Part shown: in pieces, positions 10,242 to 19,112 of the stretch
Position numbering within the stretch: the stretch's first letter is position 1
How the letters are laid out: each line of letters starts with the position of its first letter
Position numbers and translations under genes: made by a program
NCBI RefSeq assembly: GCF_017104965.1
Contig: NZ_JAAGPR010000015.1
Coordinates: forward strand, 62,001-126,000
Direction: 5' to 3'
Length of the DNA stretch: 64,000 nt
Source: Paraburkholderia sp. Ac-20340
GTDB taxonomy: Bacteria; Pseudomonadota; Gammaproteobacteria; Burkholderiales; Burkholderiaceae
Notes under the pieces: generated by a model
Databases searched by the model: none
What the model saw: the letters and a program-made list of their open reading frames with translations, nothing else
What the model was told of the DNA's origin: nothing

Positions 10242-10325
10242 CGCAGCGCCCCTACCAGCCGCTTTTTATCAGTCAACGACACAGCAACGACACGCTACGT
10301 CCACTCGACCTACGGACCGACTCAC

Positions 10326-10601
10326 ATGAAAAAACAGATCTCGTTCATCGCCGCGGGGCAAACCGCCAAGGCGCTCATCCTCGTGTACCTCACCTTCAGC
10401 GTGCCGGTGGTGCTGCTCGTCGCCGTGGTCGCGTTCTTCCGCTACGGCACCTTCGAACTGGGCACCGTGTTCAGCGCGCTGATCCTCAATGCGATCGTCG
10501 GCTTCGTGCTGCTGTGGATCGCCTGCCATCTGTACAACTGGGTGGCGTCGCGCTTCGGCGGCATCGAGATCCATCTCTCCGACGTCCCCGAGGAAGCCTG
10601 A
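10326..10601 (+). CDS. Small conserved inner-membrane protein, unknown function
   Basis: 91 residues with two hydrophobic helices, about 16-38 (LILVYLTFSVPVVLLVAVVA) and 48-68 (FSALILNAIVGFVLLWIA), and an acidic C-terminus (DVPEEA). I do not recognise a family. Its TGA overlaps the ATG of the following GNAT gene (TGATG), so the two are coupled. Confidence 0.8.
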   Translation: MKKQISFIAAGQTAKALILVYLTFSVPVVLLVAVVAFFRYGTFELGTVFSALILNAIVGFVLLWIACHLYNWVASRFGGIEIHLSDVPEEA

Positions 10602-11098
10602 TGTCCGCGACGATCCGCGCCGCAGCACCCGCCGACGTCGGCGCCATTCACGCGCTGATGTACGAGCTCGCCGAGTTCGAGAAGCTCACGCATCTGTTCA
10701 CCGGCACGCCCGAATTGCTGAGCGACGCGCTGTTCGGCGCGCATCCGGCCGCCGAGGCGCTGGTCGCCGAAGACGCGGGGCAGATCGTGAGCTACGCGGT
10801 GTTCTTCCACAACTACTCGACCTTTATCGGTCGGCGCGGGATGTATCTGGAAGATCTCTACGTCAAGCCGGAGCAACGCGGCACGGGTCTGGGCACGGCG
10901 ATGCTGCGCGCGCTCGCGGCCATCGCGGTCGAGCGCAACTGTGCGCGCTTCGAGTGGAGCGTGCTCGACTGGAACGAGCCGGCCATCCGCTTCTACGAGA
11001 AGATGGGCGCGACCATCCATTCCGACTGGCGCATCGTGCGCGTGACGGGCGACGCACTCGACAAGCTCGCCGCGCCGGACCAAGCGGCCATCGCTTAA
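10601..11098 (+). CDS. GNAT-family N-acetyltransferase
   Basis: 165 residues. The acetyl-CoA-binding motif A is LYVKPEQRGTGLGTAML (R/Q-x-x-G-x-G/A pattern), followed by a motif B region with WNEPAIRFYEKMGA, typical of spermidine/diamine or small-amine acetyltransferases of the SAT-like group (note NYSTFIGRRGMYLEDLYV). Substrate not determinable. The ATG overlaps the stop of the upstream membrane protein gene; an in-frame longer reading was rejected because it lies inside that gene. Confidence 0.92.
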   Translation: MSATIRAAAPADVGAIHALMYELAEFEKLTHLFTGTPELLSDALFGAHPAAEALVAEDAGQIVSYAVFFHNYSTFIGRRGMYLEDLYVKPEQRGTGLGTAMLRALAAIAVERNCARFEWSVLDWNEPAIRFYEKMGATIHSDWRIVRVTGDALDKLAAPDQAAIA

Positions 11099-11119
11099 GC
11101 CGATTCAGGCCAAACGAAA

Positions 11120-11155
11120 AAACGGGCCGTCCGCAGTGTTGCGGACGGCCCGTTT
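11120..11155. terminator. Bidirectional terminator between the GNAT gene and rmuC
   Basis: AAACGGGCCGTCCGC (11120-11134) pairs perfectly with GCGGACGGCCCGTTT (11141-11155). A-rich sequence to the left and T-rich to the right make it usable from both converging transcripts. Confidence 0.92.
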
Positions 11156-11210
11156 GCTTTGGCTGCGCGCCTGGAAGCTGCGCTGCTGGAAGCTGCGCGA
11201 TTCATCCGCG

Positions 11211-12719
11211 CTATTCGTCCCCGGTGCGCAAGCCATCGCCGAGCAGATCCGACGCTTCCTCGCCCGGCAGCGCCTCGACGTCGCGCAGCTTGCGGTTCAT
11301 CACGCGCGTGCGCACCTCGGCGGCTTCGATCGAACGCGTCACCGTTTCCAGTTGCGTTTTGGTACGCGCGAGCACATCGCCGAACTTGCCGAACTCCGTC
11401 TTCACCGCGCCCAGCACCTGCCAGACTTCGCTCGAACGTTTCTCGATGGCCAGCGTGCGGAAACCCATCTGCAAACTGTTCAGCAAGGCCGTGAGCGTAG
11501 TCGGCCCCGCCACGCTCACGCGATAGTCGCGCTGCAACAGATCGGTGAGACCCGGGCGACGCAGGATCTCCGCGTACAGCCCTTCGGTCGGCAAAAACAG
11601 CAGCGCGAAATCCGTCGTGTGCGGCGGCGACACGTATTTTTCGGCGATGGTGCGAGCTTCGGCGCGCACGCGTGCCTCCAGCGCCCGCCCCGCTTCCTCG
11701 ATCCCGGCGAGATCGGCGCGCTCCTGCGCATCGATCAAACGCTCGTAGTCTTCGCGCGGAAACTTGGCATCGACGGGCAGCCAGACCGGCGCGTCCGTCA
11801 CCGCGCTCGAATCGCCCGCTTTCACGCCGCGCCCCGGCAGGCGAATCGCAAACTCCACGCGCTCGCTGCTGCCCGGCACGGTCGCGACGTTCTTCGCGTA
11901 CTGCTCGGGCGTGAGCATCTGTTCCAGCAGCACTTCGAGCTGCACTTCGCCCCAGGTGCCGCGCGTTTTCACGTTGGTCAGCACTTTCTTGAGATCGCCC
12001 ACGCCGGCCGCCAGCGTCTGCATTTCGCCCAGGCCGCGATGCACCTGTTCGAGACGATCCGACACCAGCTTGAACGACTCGCCCAGACGCTGCTCCAGCG
12101 TCGCGTGCAGTTTTTCGTCGACGGTGCGGCGCATCTCTTCGAGCTTGGCCGCGTTGTTCGCCTCGATATCCTTCAGACGCTGTTCGAGCGTCGCGCGCAC
12201 CTCGGTCAGACGCCGGTCGTTGGCCTCGATCATCTGCGCGACCTGCTGGCCGAGCAAAGTGCCGAACTGACGCAGCGCCGCGCCCTGCTCCTCGCGCGCC
12301 TGCTGCGCCTGCACCTGCTGGCTCTGGCGCACGGCGTCGAGTTGCTGCGCGTTGGTCTCGCTGAGCTTGGCGAGCTGCTGCGCGAAGCTGTCGAGCTGGC
12401 CGTTCTGCACCGTCGCGATGCTGGTGAGATGCGCCGCCAGCGCCTGCTGCACCTGGCCGAAGCCGCCGCCGAATTCGCTGCGCGACGCCTGCGCCGTGCG
12501 GGCGATTTCGTTGCGCAATTCGCGCTCGATACGCTCGGCCGCGCGCGCCTGCGTTTCGCTGGCGCCCGACAGCCGATCGCTCAACTGATCGAGCGCGTCG
12601 AGCGTCGCATCGTCATGGCCATGCGCGCCCTGCCGCGCGCGCAGCAACGCGACGATCGAAACCGCCAGAGCGATCGCCAGCACCAGCAAGGCGATCGCCA
12701 TCAACGACTCGACGCTCAT
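11211..12719 (-). CDS. rmuC: DNA recombination protein RmuC
   Basis: 502 residues. An N-terminal membrane helix (about 4-27, LMAIALLVLAIALAVSIVALL), then a long coiled coil (about 45-260), then the RmuC nuclease-like domain with EQMLTPEQYAKNV, PVDAKFPREDYERL and HTTDFALLFLPTEGLYAE. The family limits rearrangements at inverted repeats; its biochemical activity is not settled. The start overlaps the stop of the upstream dehydrogenase gene (ATGA). Confidence 0.95.
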   Translation of the reverse strand: MSVESLMAIALLVLAIALAVSIVALLRARQGAHGHDDATLDALDQLSDRLSGASETQARAAERIERELRNEIARTAQASRSEFGGGFGQVQQALAAHLTSIATVQNGQLDSFAQQLAKLSETNAQQLDAVRQSQQVQAQQAREEQGAALRQFGTLLGQQVAQMIEANDRRLTEVRATLEQRLKDIEANNAAKLEEMRRTVDEKLHATLEQRLGESFKLVSDRLEQVHRGLGEMQTLAAGVGDLKKVLTNVKTRGTWGEVQLEVLLEQMLTPEQYAKNVATVPGSSERVEFAIRLPGRGVKAGDSSAVTDAPVWLPVDAKFPREDYERLIDAQERADLAGIEEAGRALEARVRAEARTIAEKYVSPPHTTDFALLFLPTEGLYAEILRRPGLTDLLQRDYRVSVAGPTTLTALLNSLQMGFRTLAIEKRSSEVWQVLGAVKTEFGKFGDVLARTKTQLETVTRSIEAAEVRTRVMNRKLRDVEALPGEEASDLLGDGLRTGDE

Positions 12720-13705
12720 GAACGCGCGCGCCCCAGCACGTCGGGGTTGATCGGATTGGCCGGCTGACCGGCGCGCGGACCTTCGCCGAGTGCGGCGATC
12801 AGGTTGTCGGCGGCGAGATTGGCCATCGCGCGGCGCGTGCCTTCGCTCGCGCTGGCGATGTGCGGCGTCAGCACCACGTTATCGACTTCGAGCAGCGCCG
12901 GATGCAGAGCCGGCTCGCCCTCGAACACGTCGAGGCCCGCCGATGCGATGCGACGCGTGCGCAGCGCGTCGGCCAGCGCCGCATCGTCGACAATGCCGCC
13001 GCGCGCGATGTTGGTGAGCGTGGCCGCGGGCTTCATCAGCGCGAGTTCGGCCGCGCCGATCGTGTGATGGTTCTCCGGCGTGTAGGGCAGCACCAGTACG
13101 ACGTGATCGGCTTCCTTGAGCAGGTCCGCTTTCGAACGATATTCGGCGTTCAGTTCGCGCTCGATCTCCGGCGCGACGCGCGAACGGTTGTGATAGATCA
13201 CGCGCATGTTGAAGCCGCTCGCGCGGCGCGCCAGCGCCTGGCCGATGCGGCCCATGCCGATCACGCCGAGCGTCGCGCCATGAATATCCGCGCCGAGGAA
13301 CATGTCGAACGACCACTTCTGCCATTGGCCCGCACGCAGATAGTGTTCCGATTCGGTGACGCGGCGCGCGGCCGCCATCATCAGCGCCCAGCCGAAATCG
13401 GCGGTGGTTTCGTTGAGCACGTCGGGCGTGTTGGTGCCGAGCACGTTGGCCGCGTTGAAGGCCGTCATGTCGAAGTTGTTGTAGCCCACCGCCATGTTCG
13501 AGACCACACGCAGACGCGGCGCGGCCGCCAGCACCGATGCATCGATCGGCTCGCCCATGGTGAGCGCGCCGTCCTTGTCGGCCAGACGCGCCTTGAGGGC
13601 GTCGGCGGACAGCGTTTCGCCGTTGTTCCAGTCGACGTCGAAATACTGCTTGAGCCGGTCGATCACGTCCGGAAAGATCGGGCGCGCCACGAGAATCTTT
13701 TGCAT
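12716..13705 (-). CDS. NAD(P)-dependent 2-hydroxyacid dehydrogenase (glyoxylate/hydroxypyruvate reductase type)
   Basis: 329 residues of the D-isomer 2-hydroxyacid dehydrogenase family. The Rossmann dinucleotide motif is GVIGMGRIGQALARR (near 150); the catalytic Arg is in NIARGGIVDD, the Glu in DVFEGEP and the His in LTPHIASAS. It likely reduces glyoxylate or hydroxypyruvate (GhrB-like). The ATG at 13705 has GGAGAG eight bases upstream; a start five codons earlier lies upstream of that ribosome-binding site and is not preferred. Confidence 0.93.
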   Translation of the reverse strand: MQKILVARPIFPDVIDRLKQYFDVDWNNGETLSADALKARLADKDGALTMGEPIDASVLAAAPRLRVVSNMAVGYNNFDMTAFNAANVLGTNTPDVLNETTADFGWALMMAAARRVTESEHYLRAGQWQKWSFDMFLGADIHGATLGVIGMGRIGQALARRASGFNMRVIYHNRSRVAPEIERELNAEYRSKADLLKEADHVVLVLPYTPENHHTIGAAELALMKPAATLTNIARGGIVDDAALADALRTRRIASAGLDVFEGEPALHPALLEVDNVVLTPHIASASEGTRRAMANLAADNLIAALGEGPRAGQPANPINPDVLGRARS

Positions 13706-13768
13706 CGTTGCTCTCCACACTGCTGAGGTTGGTTCGTTACCGCCGGGCTACATTGTCGCGCGATCAGG

Positions 13769-15202
13769 CTAAACGAAGAACAGCCAGGTCGCCACGGCGA
13801 ACACCGGCGTGAGCGCCACGCACGACCAGCCGAGGTAGCCGAAGAAACCCGGCATGCGCACGCCGCGCTGCTGTGCGATGGCCTTGACCATGAAGTTCGG
13901 CGCGTTGCCGATATAGGTCATCGCGCCCATCCACACCGCGCCCGCGGAGATCGCCGCGAGCGTGCGCGCGCCGCTTGTCATGAGCGTGGGCGCATCGCCG
14001 CCCGCGAGATTGAAGAACACGAGCCAGGTCGGCGCGTTGTCGAGGAAGGACGACAGCAAACCCGTCGCCCAGAAGTAGAGCGCGTCGTTGGGTTGGCCCG
14101 GCGCATCGTTGACGAACTGGATCAGCGCCGCAAACGCGCCCGCCTCGCCCGCGCGCAGCATCGCGATCACCGGCGTGATGGTCGCGAAGATGCCCGCGAA
14201 AAGCTTGGCGACTTCGGCGATCGGCGCCCAGTCGAAACCGTTGTCCGTGCGGGCTTCGCGCGACGTGCAAAAGAGCGAGATCGCCGCCAGCGCAAGCAGA
14301 CCCGCGTCGCGCACGAGGTTCTGCAGTTCGAGTCGCGCGCCCGGCAGATCGATGGCGATGCCCGGCTTCCAGACGCCGCTCATCAGCACCAGCGCGATCA
14401 CGCCCGCGAGCAGCACGAAGTTGAACTTGCCGCCGATGCTGAGGCTGCGCGTATCGGGCGTCGGGTCGAGCACTGCGGCGCGCGTTTCGCCTTCGCGGCG
14501 GAAGTACCACGTATCGATCAGCCAGAACGCAGCCAGCAGCACGGCGCAGACGAACAGCATCGGCAACGCAAGATGTTGCGTAGTCCAGAAGAAACTCACG
14601 CCATTGAGAAAGCCGAGGAACAGCGGCGGATCGCCGAGCGGCGTGAGCGAACCGCCCGCATTCGCGACGAGAAAGATGAAGAACACGACCACATGCACGT
14701 TATGCCGCCGGTTGTCGTTGGCGCGCAGAAGCGGCCGGATCAGCAGCATGGCCGCGCCGGTCGTGCCCATCACGCTTGCGAGCAAGGTGCCCAGCGCAAG
14801 AATCACCGTATTCGTGCGCGGCGAGCCGCGCAGATTGCCGTAGATGCAGATGCCGCCCGCGATCGTATAGAGCGCGCCGAGCAGCACGATAAACGGCACG
14901 TATTCATCGACGAGCGCGTGCAGAAAGAGCGGATACGTCGCCGATACACCGTGCGTCGCGGCAAACGGCAGCAGAAACGCCAGCGCCCAGAACGCCGAAA
15001 TCTTGCCGAAGTGGTGATGCCAGAACGTCGCCGCGAACATCGGCAGGAGCGCGATCGACAGCAGCATCAGCGCGAACGGCAAGCCCCAGAAAGCGCTGAG
15101 CGTCGCGCCATCGACACTGGCCGCGTGTGCGCCTGGCGCGGCGAATACCGCCAAAGCCAGCGCACCGCCCTTCAATACGCGTTGCAAGCCCTCACGCGCC
15201 AT
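13769..15202 (-). CDS. NhaD-like sodium:proton antiporter
   Basis: 477 residues with a cleavable-looking N-terminal segment (residues 1-27, GGALALAVFAAPGAHA), about 11-12 hydrophobic helices, and ion-transporter signatures NAGGSLTPLGDPPLFLGF and SSFLDNAPTWLVFFNLAG (Asp-Asn-Ala-Pro re-entrant type). It is assigned to the NhaD/citrate-type antiporter superfamily; the ion is inferred. The chosen ATG at 15202 lies 11 bases inside the 3' end of the lutC-like gene, so the two are coupled. In-frame starts further upstream lie deeper inside that gene. Confidence 0.88.
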   Translation of the reverse strand: MAREGLQRVLKGGALALAVFAAPGAHAASVDGATLSAFWGLPFALMLLSIALLPMFAATFWHHHFGKISAFWALAFLLPFAATHGVSATYPLFLHALVDEYVPFIVLLGALYTIAGGICIYGNLRGSPRTNTVILALGTLLASVMGTTGAAMLLIRPLLRANDNRRHNVHVVVFFIFLVANAGGSLTPLGDPPLFLGFLNGVSFFWTTQHLALPMLFVCAVLLAAFWLIDTWYFRREGETRAAVLDPTPDTRSLSIGGKFNFVLLAGVIALVLMSGVWKPGIAIDLPGARLELQNLVRDAGLLALAAISLFCTSREARTDNGFDWAPIAEVAKLFAGIFATITPVIAMLRAGEAGAFAALIQFVNDAPGQPNDALYFWATGLLSSFLDNAPTWLVFFNLAGGDAPTLMTSGARTLAAISAGAVWMGAMTYIGNAPNFMVKAIAQQRGVRMPGFFGYLGWSCVALTPVFAVATWLFFV

Positions 15203-15863
15203 GCACAACCACGACATGCACGCGATACGGCCCATGCGCCCCCAGAACGATCGTTTGTTCGATATCGCCGGTGCGCGACGGCCCCGACACGAAGTTGACC
15301 GCGCGCGGCAGCTCGCCGCGTTCGGCGCGCATGAGCGCGAAGGCATCCTCGTGACCGGCGACGATGCGCGAAGCCGGCACCACGGCGATGTGCGTTTCAG
15401 GCAGCAGCGCACCCGATGCCCACGTCTGCGCACCGGAAAGCAGCACCAGCGTGCCGGTTTCCGCCGTCGCGCAAAAACAGCCCGTCAGGCCGACGAGATC
15501 GCGATCTTCGGGTTTGCGGAATGCGACGCTCAAGCCCGCGCCTGCCCAGTCGAACGATTCGAGCGTTTGCCACGCGACCGCCTGCGTCGGCAACGCGCGC
15601 GCGGCGAGATAGCGCGCCGCGGCGGCGGGCACGTCGGCGAGTTGCGCGACTTCGTCGACGGTCGTGGCCATCTTCTGCGCCTGCTCGACGAAATGCGCGA
15701 CGAGGTCGCCTTCGAGCGGCGGACGCGGACCTTCCGGATGACGCGCGAGGTAATCGGCGACGGCTTCGCGCTCGTGCGGCGTGGGCGTGGGCGACGTCAC
15801 CGCACGGCCCTGCGCCGCGCGGATGCGCGCGAGGATGCTGCGTCGAGCGGCCGTGGTATCCAT
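15192..15863 (-). CDS. lutC: LutC/LUD-domain protein (lactate utilisation protein C-like)
   Basis: 223 residues of the LUD (DUF162) family, with FCATAETGTLVLLSG as the characteristic core and FVSGPSRTGDIEQTIVLGAHGP near the C-terminus. LutC works with LutA and LutB in L-lactate oxidation, but neither partner is adjacent; the neighbours are pncB upstream and the antiporter downstream. The start is ATG 15863 with AGGA upstream. The ORF continues upstream through the pncB terminator, which is evidence against a longer reading. Confidence 0.88.
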   Translation of the reverse strand: MDTTAARRSILARIRAAQGRAVTSPTPTPHEREAVADYLARHPEGPRPPLEGDLVAHFVEQAQKMATTVDEVAQLADVPAAAARYLAARALPTQAVAWQTLESFDWAGAGLSVAFRKPEDRDLVGLTGCFCATAETGTLVLLSGAQTWASGALLPETHIAVVPASRIVAGHEDAFALMRAERGELPRAVNFVSGPSRTGDIEQTIVLGAHGPYRVHVVVVHGA

Positions 15864-15895
15864 GAACGTCCTCGTCAAAAAGAAGAAAGGCCCAA

Positions 15896-15933
15896 GAAAA
15901 AAGGCGGCGCGCCGATTATACCGGCGCACCGCC
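15896..15933 (-). terminator. Terminator of pncB (reads leftward)
   Basis: On the minus strand GGCGGTGCGCCG pairs with CGGCGCGCCGCC (one G-U pair) around a seven-base loop, followed by six T. It separates pncB from lutC. Confidence 0.88.
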
Positions 15934-15961
15934 TCGTGTTTTGACGGCTCGGGCGCGGCGC

Positions 15962-17164
15962 TTAGGCGCCCGCGATCTCCACTTCCGTCGGCTGCTCGAT
16001 GCCGAACACCTGGCGCAGATAGGCGAGATACGCCTTGTCGTCGCACATGTTCTTGCCCGGCGAATCGGACAGCTTGGCAACCGGCTGGCCATTGCAGCGA
16101 ACCATCTTGATGACGATCTGCAGCGGCTGATAACCAAGATCGTTAGTCAGATTCGTGCCGACGCCAAAGGCCAGACGGCAGCGGTCGCCGAAACGCTCGT
16201 AAAGACTCAGCACCTTCGGAATATCGAGCGCGTCCGAGAAGATCATGGTCTTGGTGCGCGCGTCGACGCGATTGTCTTCGTAATGCTTGAGCAGGCGCTC
16301 GCCCCACTCGAAGGGATCGCCCGAATCGTGGCGCGCGCCGTCGAAGAGCTTACAGAAGTACATGTCGAAGTCGCGCAGGAAGGCCTGCATGCCATAGACG
16401 TCCGACAGCGCGATCCCCAGATCGCCGCGATACTCCTTCGCCCACATCTCGAAGCCGTAAATCTGCGAGTCGCGCAGACGCGGCCCGAGTGCCTGGCACG
16501 CCTGCAGATACTCGTGCGCCATCGTGCCGAGCGGCGTGAGATTGTGCTTCATCGCGTAGTACACGTTGCTCGTGCCGGTGAACTGCTCGCCCAGATCTTC
16601 CTTGAGCGTGAGGATCACCTCTTCGTGCCAGCGCTTGGAGAAACGGCGGCGCGTGCCGTAATCGGCGATCTTGCAATCGGCGAATTCGGGCTTCGCGCCC
16701 AGCAGTTCGATCTTGCGGCGCAGACGCTCGCGGCCTTCCTCGTACTGCGGATGATGCTGCGTGTTGCGGAAATAGACTTCGTTGACGATCGCCAGCACCG
16801 GGATTTCGAAGAGGATCGTGTGCAGCCACGGCCCTTTGATCTCGATGTCGATTTCGCCGTTGTTCTTCGGCGAAGGCGTGACCGAAATGTACTTCTCGTT
16901 CAGATGGAACAGCGCGAGAAAGTCGATGAAATCGCCCTTGATGAAGCGCATCTTGCGCAGATACTCGAGCTCGGGCTCGGCAAAGCGCAGACGGCAAAGC
17001 TTGGAGATCTCGCTGCGGATTTCATCCACATAAGGCACGAGATCGACATCGGGCGTGCGGCAGCGGAAGCGATATTCCACGTTGGCCGCGGGGAAATGAT
17101 GCAGCACCACCTGCATCATCGTGAATTTGTACAGATCGGTATCGAGCAGCGAAGTTATGACCAT
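15962..17164 (-). CDS. pncB: Nicotinate phosphoribosyltransferase
   Basis: 400 residues, the usual length for bacterial PncB. It converts nicotinate, PRPP and ATP to nicotinate mononucleotide in NAD salvage. [12 protein letters not shown] at the N-terminus, [14 protein letters not shown] and [17 protein letters not shown] plus [12 protein letters not shown] (phosphate-binding region) are family signatures. It is divergent from fdxA and followed by its own terminator. Confidence 0.96.
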   Translation of the reverse strand: MVITSLLDTDLYKFTMMQVVLHHFPAANVEYRFRCRTPDVDLVPYVDEIRSEISKLCRLRFAEPELEYLRKMRFIKGDFIDFLALFHLNEKYISVTPSPKNNGEIDIEIKGPWLHTILFEIPVLAIVNEVYFRNTQHHPQYEEGRERLRRKIELLGAKPEFADCKIADYGTRRRFSKRWHEEVILTLKEDLGEQFTGTSNVYYAMKHNLTPLGTMAHEYLQACQALGPRLRDSQIYGFEMWAKEYRGDLGIALSDVYGMQAFLRDFDMYFCKLFDGARHDSGDPFEWGERLLKHYEDNRVDARTKTMIFSDALDIPKVLSLYERFGDRCRLAFGVGTNLTNDLGYQPLQIVIKMVRCNGQPVAKLSDSPGKNMCDDKAYLAYLRQVFGIEQPTEVEIAGA

Positions 17165-17458
17165 GATTGACTAGCCGGACTGCAATCGGAGGGCGCCCAC
17201 CTCTCCTTCCCGAGCGACTGCCGCGCCTCGTGGGGCAAGCGGCGACGCCGGCGGGCGGCGGGCATCAGCGGTGCGCCCATGTTACCCGAATGCGGCATTC
17301 GGACGCGGTGCGACTCGCACGACCGTGGCGCGCGCAGGGATATTGCGCAAAAAACCGGCCGATCGGTCTTGCGTTGCACTTGCGCGCGTGAGTATGCGAA
17401 GCCCACGCAACACCGCATAAACTAATCACGAAACGATATAAACGGTGCCGCGAGGGTG
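17165..17458. other. pncB-fdxA intergenic region, left part
   Basis: Part of a 388-base gap between divergent genes. Apart from the fdxA promoter at its right end I see no gene, RNA or strong repeat. It should contain the pncB promoter, which I could not place. Confidence 0.5.
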
Positions 17459-17488
17459 TGGATAGGGAATTTCCCATTCAGTTACAAT
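17459..17488 (+). promoter_or_regulatory. Candidate sigma-70 promoter of fdxA
   Basis: TGGATA (17459-17464, 4 of 6 matches to -35) and TACAAT (17483-17488, 5 of 6 to -10) are 18 bases apart and end 64 bases before the fdxA ATG. Confidence 0.6.
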
Positions 17489-17552
17489 ACCGCTTTTGGC
17501 GCGCCCCAACCCAGCGCCATCCCCAATACAAAAGCTTGCAGGAGCTGCCTGA

Positions 17553-17876
17553 ATGACCCACGTTGTGACCGAAAGCTGCATCAAGTGCCGCTATACCGAC
17601 TGCGTCGATGTGTGCCCGGTGGACTGCTTTCGCGAAGGTCCCAACTTCCTCGCGATTGACCCGGACGAGTGCATCGACTGCGCTGTGTGCGTGGCCGAGT
17701 GCCCGGTGAACGCCATTTACGCTGAAGAAGACGTCCCTGGCGATCAACAACACTTCACCGAACTCAACGCCGAACTGGCAAAGAGCTGGCCGAGCATCAC
17801 CAAGACCAAGCCCGCGCTGCCGGAAGCCGAAGAATTCAAGGACGTGAAGGACAAGCTCGCACTGCTGGCTCGTTAA
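17553..17876 (+). CDS. fdxA: 7Fe ferredoxin FdxA
   Basis: 107 residues. Cys9, Cys12, Cys17, Cys21 and Cys40, Cys43, Cys46, Cys50 form the [3Fe-4S]/[4Fe-4S] pattern of 7Fe ferredoxins ([31 protein letters not shown]), with the long C-terminal extension of the proteobacterial FdxA type. It is a soluble one-electron carrier. AGGAG lies eight bases before the ATG. Confidence 0.97.
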   Translation: MTHVVTESCIKCRYTDCVDVCPVDCFREGPNFLAIDPDECIDCAVCVAECPVNAIYAEEDVPGDQQHFTELNAELAKSWPSITKTKPALPEAEEFKDVKDKLALLAR

Positions 17877-17896
17877 TCTGGATGAGTCGGCGCGCG

Positions 17897-17948
17897 CCGG
17901 CTGCACGTATCGGCTGTACGTCCCGATAGTGACCTACGTGCAGTCCGG
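17897..17948 (+). repeat. Long inverted repeat downstream of fdxA
   Basis: GCCGGCTGCACGTA (17896-17909) can pair with TACGTGCAG-T-CCGGC (17935-17948) with one bulged T, and an inner TCGG/CCGA extends the structure. No U-run follows. It may be a factor-dependent terminator or mRNA 3' stabiliser for fdxA. Confidence 0.5.
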
Positions 17949-18033
17949 CGCCGTATCTGCAGCCTCTGCGGTATCGTCACCCACTCCCGAAACGGTTTTT
18001 TATCGGGAAGAAAAATAAGATGACGAATGGGTG

Positions 18034-18062
18034 TTGACAGACTGCGCCAGACCCCATAGAAT
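18034..18062 (+). promoter_or_regulatory. Strong promoter of the tRNA-Asn pair
   Basis: A perfect -35 TTGACA (18034-18039) and TAGAAT -10 (18057-18062) with an optimal 17-base spacer, 22 bases before the first tRNA. Confidence 0.9.
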
Positions 18063-18084
18063 CTCGTTCTCTGCTTTTGTTGAT

Positions 18085-18160
18085 TCCCCGATAGCTCAGT
18101 CGGTAGAGCGCCGGACTGTTAATCCGTAGGTCCCTGGTTCGAGCCCAGGTCGGGGAGCCA
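18085..18160 (+). tRNA. tRNA-Asn (GTT), copy 1
   Basis: 76 bases including an encoded CCA. Acceptor arms TCCCCGA and TCGGGGA, D-loop AGCTCAGTCGGTAGAGC, anticodon loop CTGTTAA with anticodon GTT, T-arm GGTTCGAGCC. Identical to copy 2. Confidence 0.98.
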
Positions 18161-18228
18161 GAATTTTCAAAAGCCCGTTAATCACAACGGACTTTTTAAA
18201 GAAGTTAAAGCTGTAGATGTACTGCTGT

Positions 18229-18304
18229 TCCCCGATAGCTCAGTCGGTAGAGCGCCGGACTGTTAATCCGTAGGTCCCTGGTTCGAGCCCAGGTCGGGGA
18301 GCCA
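18229..18304 (+). tRNA. tRNA-Asn (GTT), copy 2
   Basis: Identical in sequence to copy 1, 68 bases downstream and on the same transcript; CCA encoded. A terminator follows directly. Confidence 0.98.
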
Positions 18305-18310
18305 AAATCG

Positions 18311-18347
18311 AAGCCGTTGCGTGTCTCACGCAACGGCTTTTTCTTTT
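18311..18347 (+). terminator. Terminator of the tRNA-Asn operon
   Basis: AAGCCGTTGCGTG pairs perfectly with CACGCAACGGCTT around TCT and is followed by TTTCTTTT. Confidence 0.95.
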
Positions 18348-18409
18348 GGGGTGGCGCAAGGTGTTTGATGGCATAATCTGCCAATCAACTCATGCCGAAG
18401 GCTGCAGCC

Positions 18410-18712
18410 ATGCCCACCCGCAATGTCGTCCTCACCGACCGGCAAGCCCATCTCGTCGACTCCCTCGTCAATTCCGGCCGATTCCAGAACGCAAGCGAAG
18501 TTCTGCGGGCTGGATTGCGTTTGATCGAGCGCGAAGAAGTGGAAATGCAGGAAAAGCTCGAAGCGCTGCGCGACGCTACTCGTGCGGGCATCGCAGATAT
18601 CGATGATGGACGTTCGAAGAACTTCTCGTCCGCTGCGGCGCTCGGTGAATTTCTCGATGCAATCACCGATGATGTCCTTGCTGCACCTGACGCGACGAAA
18701 CGCACGCGATGA
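18410..18712 (+). CDS. ParD-type ribbon-helix-helix antitoxin
   Basis: 100 residues (MPTRNVVLTDRQ start). The N-terminal half is a CopG/Arc ribbon-helix-helix DNA-binding fold (VVLTDRQAHLVDSLVNSGRF then ASEVLRAGLRLIEREE); the C-terminal half is the toxin-binding tail. It normally neutralises the toxin and represses its own operon. An ATG six codons earlier is possible. Its TGA overlaps the toxin ATG (ATGA). The pair sits directly after the tRNA-Asn terminator, suggesting insertion at a tRNA locus. Confidence 0.92.
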   Translation: MPTRNVVLTDRQAHLVDSLVNSGRFQNASEVLRAGLRLIEREEVEMQEKLEALRDATRAGIADIDDGRSKNFSSAAALGEFLDAITDDVLAAPDATKRTR

Positions 18713-19050
18713 GCACGGTCAAGGGAGATTGGCACATCGCACTCGCCGATCTGGCTCAACAGGACTTCCGCAATATTTTGCGCTGGACGGCCGAAAAATT
18801 CGGTCAGGCGCAAACGCGTGACTACGCGCTGACGATCTCGACAACGCTGCAGGATTTGTCTTTCGGACCAGACATGCCCGGTGTTCGCCAACGCAACGAA
18901 ATCGGACCCGGCATCATGACATTGCACGTCGCCCGCAATCGTCGTCGAGGCCGGCATTTCGTGGTGTTTCGCGTTTCGGAAAAAGAAAAACAGCGCATCG
19001 ACGTGCTGCGCATTCTGCATGAAGCCATGGATTTGCCGGCACACGTCTAG
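18709..19050 (+). CDS. ParE/RelE-superfamily toxin
   Basis: 113 residues with the RelE/ParE fold pattern: LADLAQQDFRNILRWTAEKFG, RQRNEIGPGIMTLHVARNRRRGRHFVVFRVSE and RIDVLRILHEAMDLPAHV (C-terminal strand with conserved R-x-LH-x-x-MD). ParE members poison gyrase, RelE members cleave mRNA; with a ParD-like partner, ParE is more likely. Translationally coupled to the antitoxin. Confidence 0.92.
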   Translation: MSTVKGDWHIALADLAQQDFRNILRWTAEKFGQAQTRDYALTISTTLQDLSFGPDMPGVRQRNEIGPGIMTLHVARNRRRGRHFVVFRVSEKEKQRIDVLRILHEAMDLPAHV

Positions 19051-19112
19051 CCGTCACAGCCAATCGCCCCACCCTGCCCGATAATACAGCTTCAACATTC
19101 TCGGGAATCCGC

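Noticed and set aside
18085-19050. Prophage or integrative element at tRNA-Asn
   Set aside because: No integrase, phage gene or direct repeat of the tRNA end is seen in the window.
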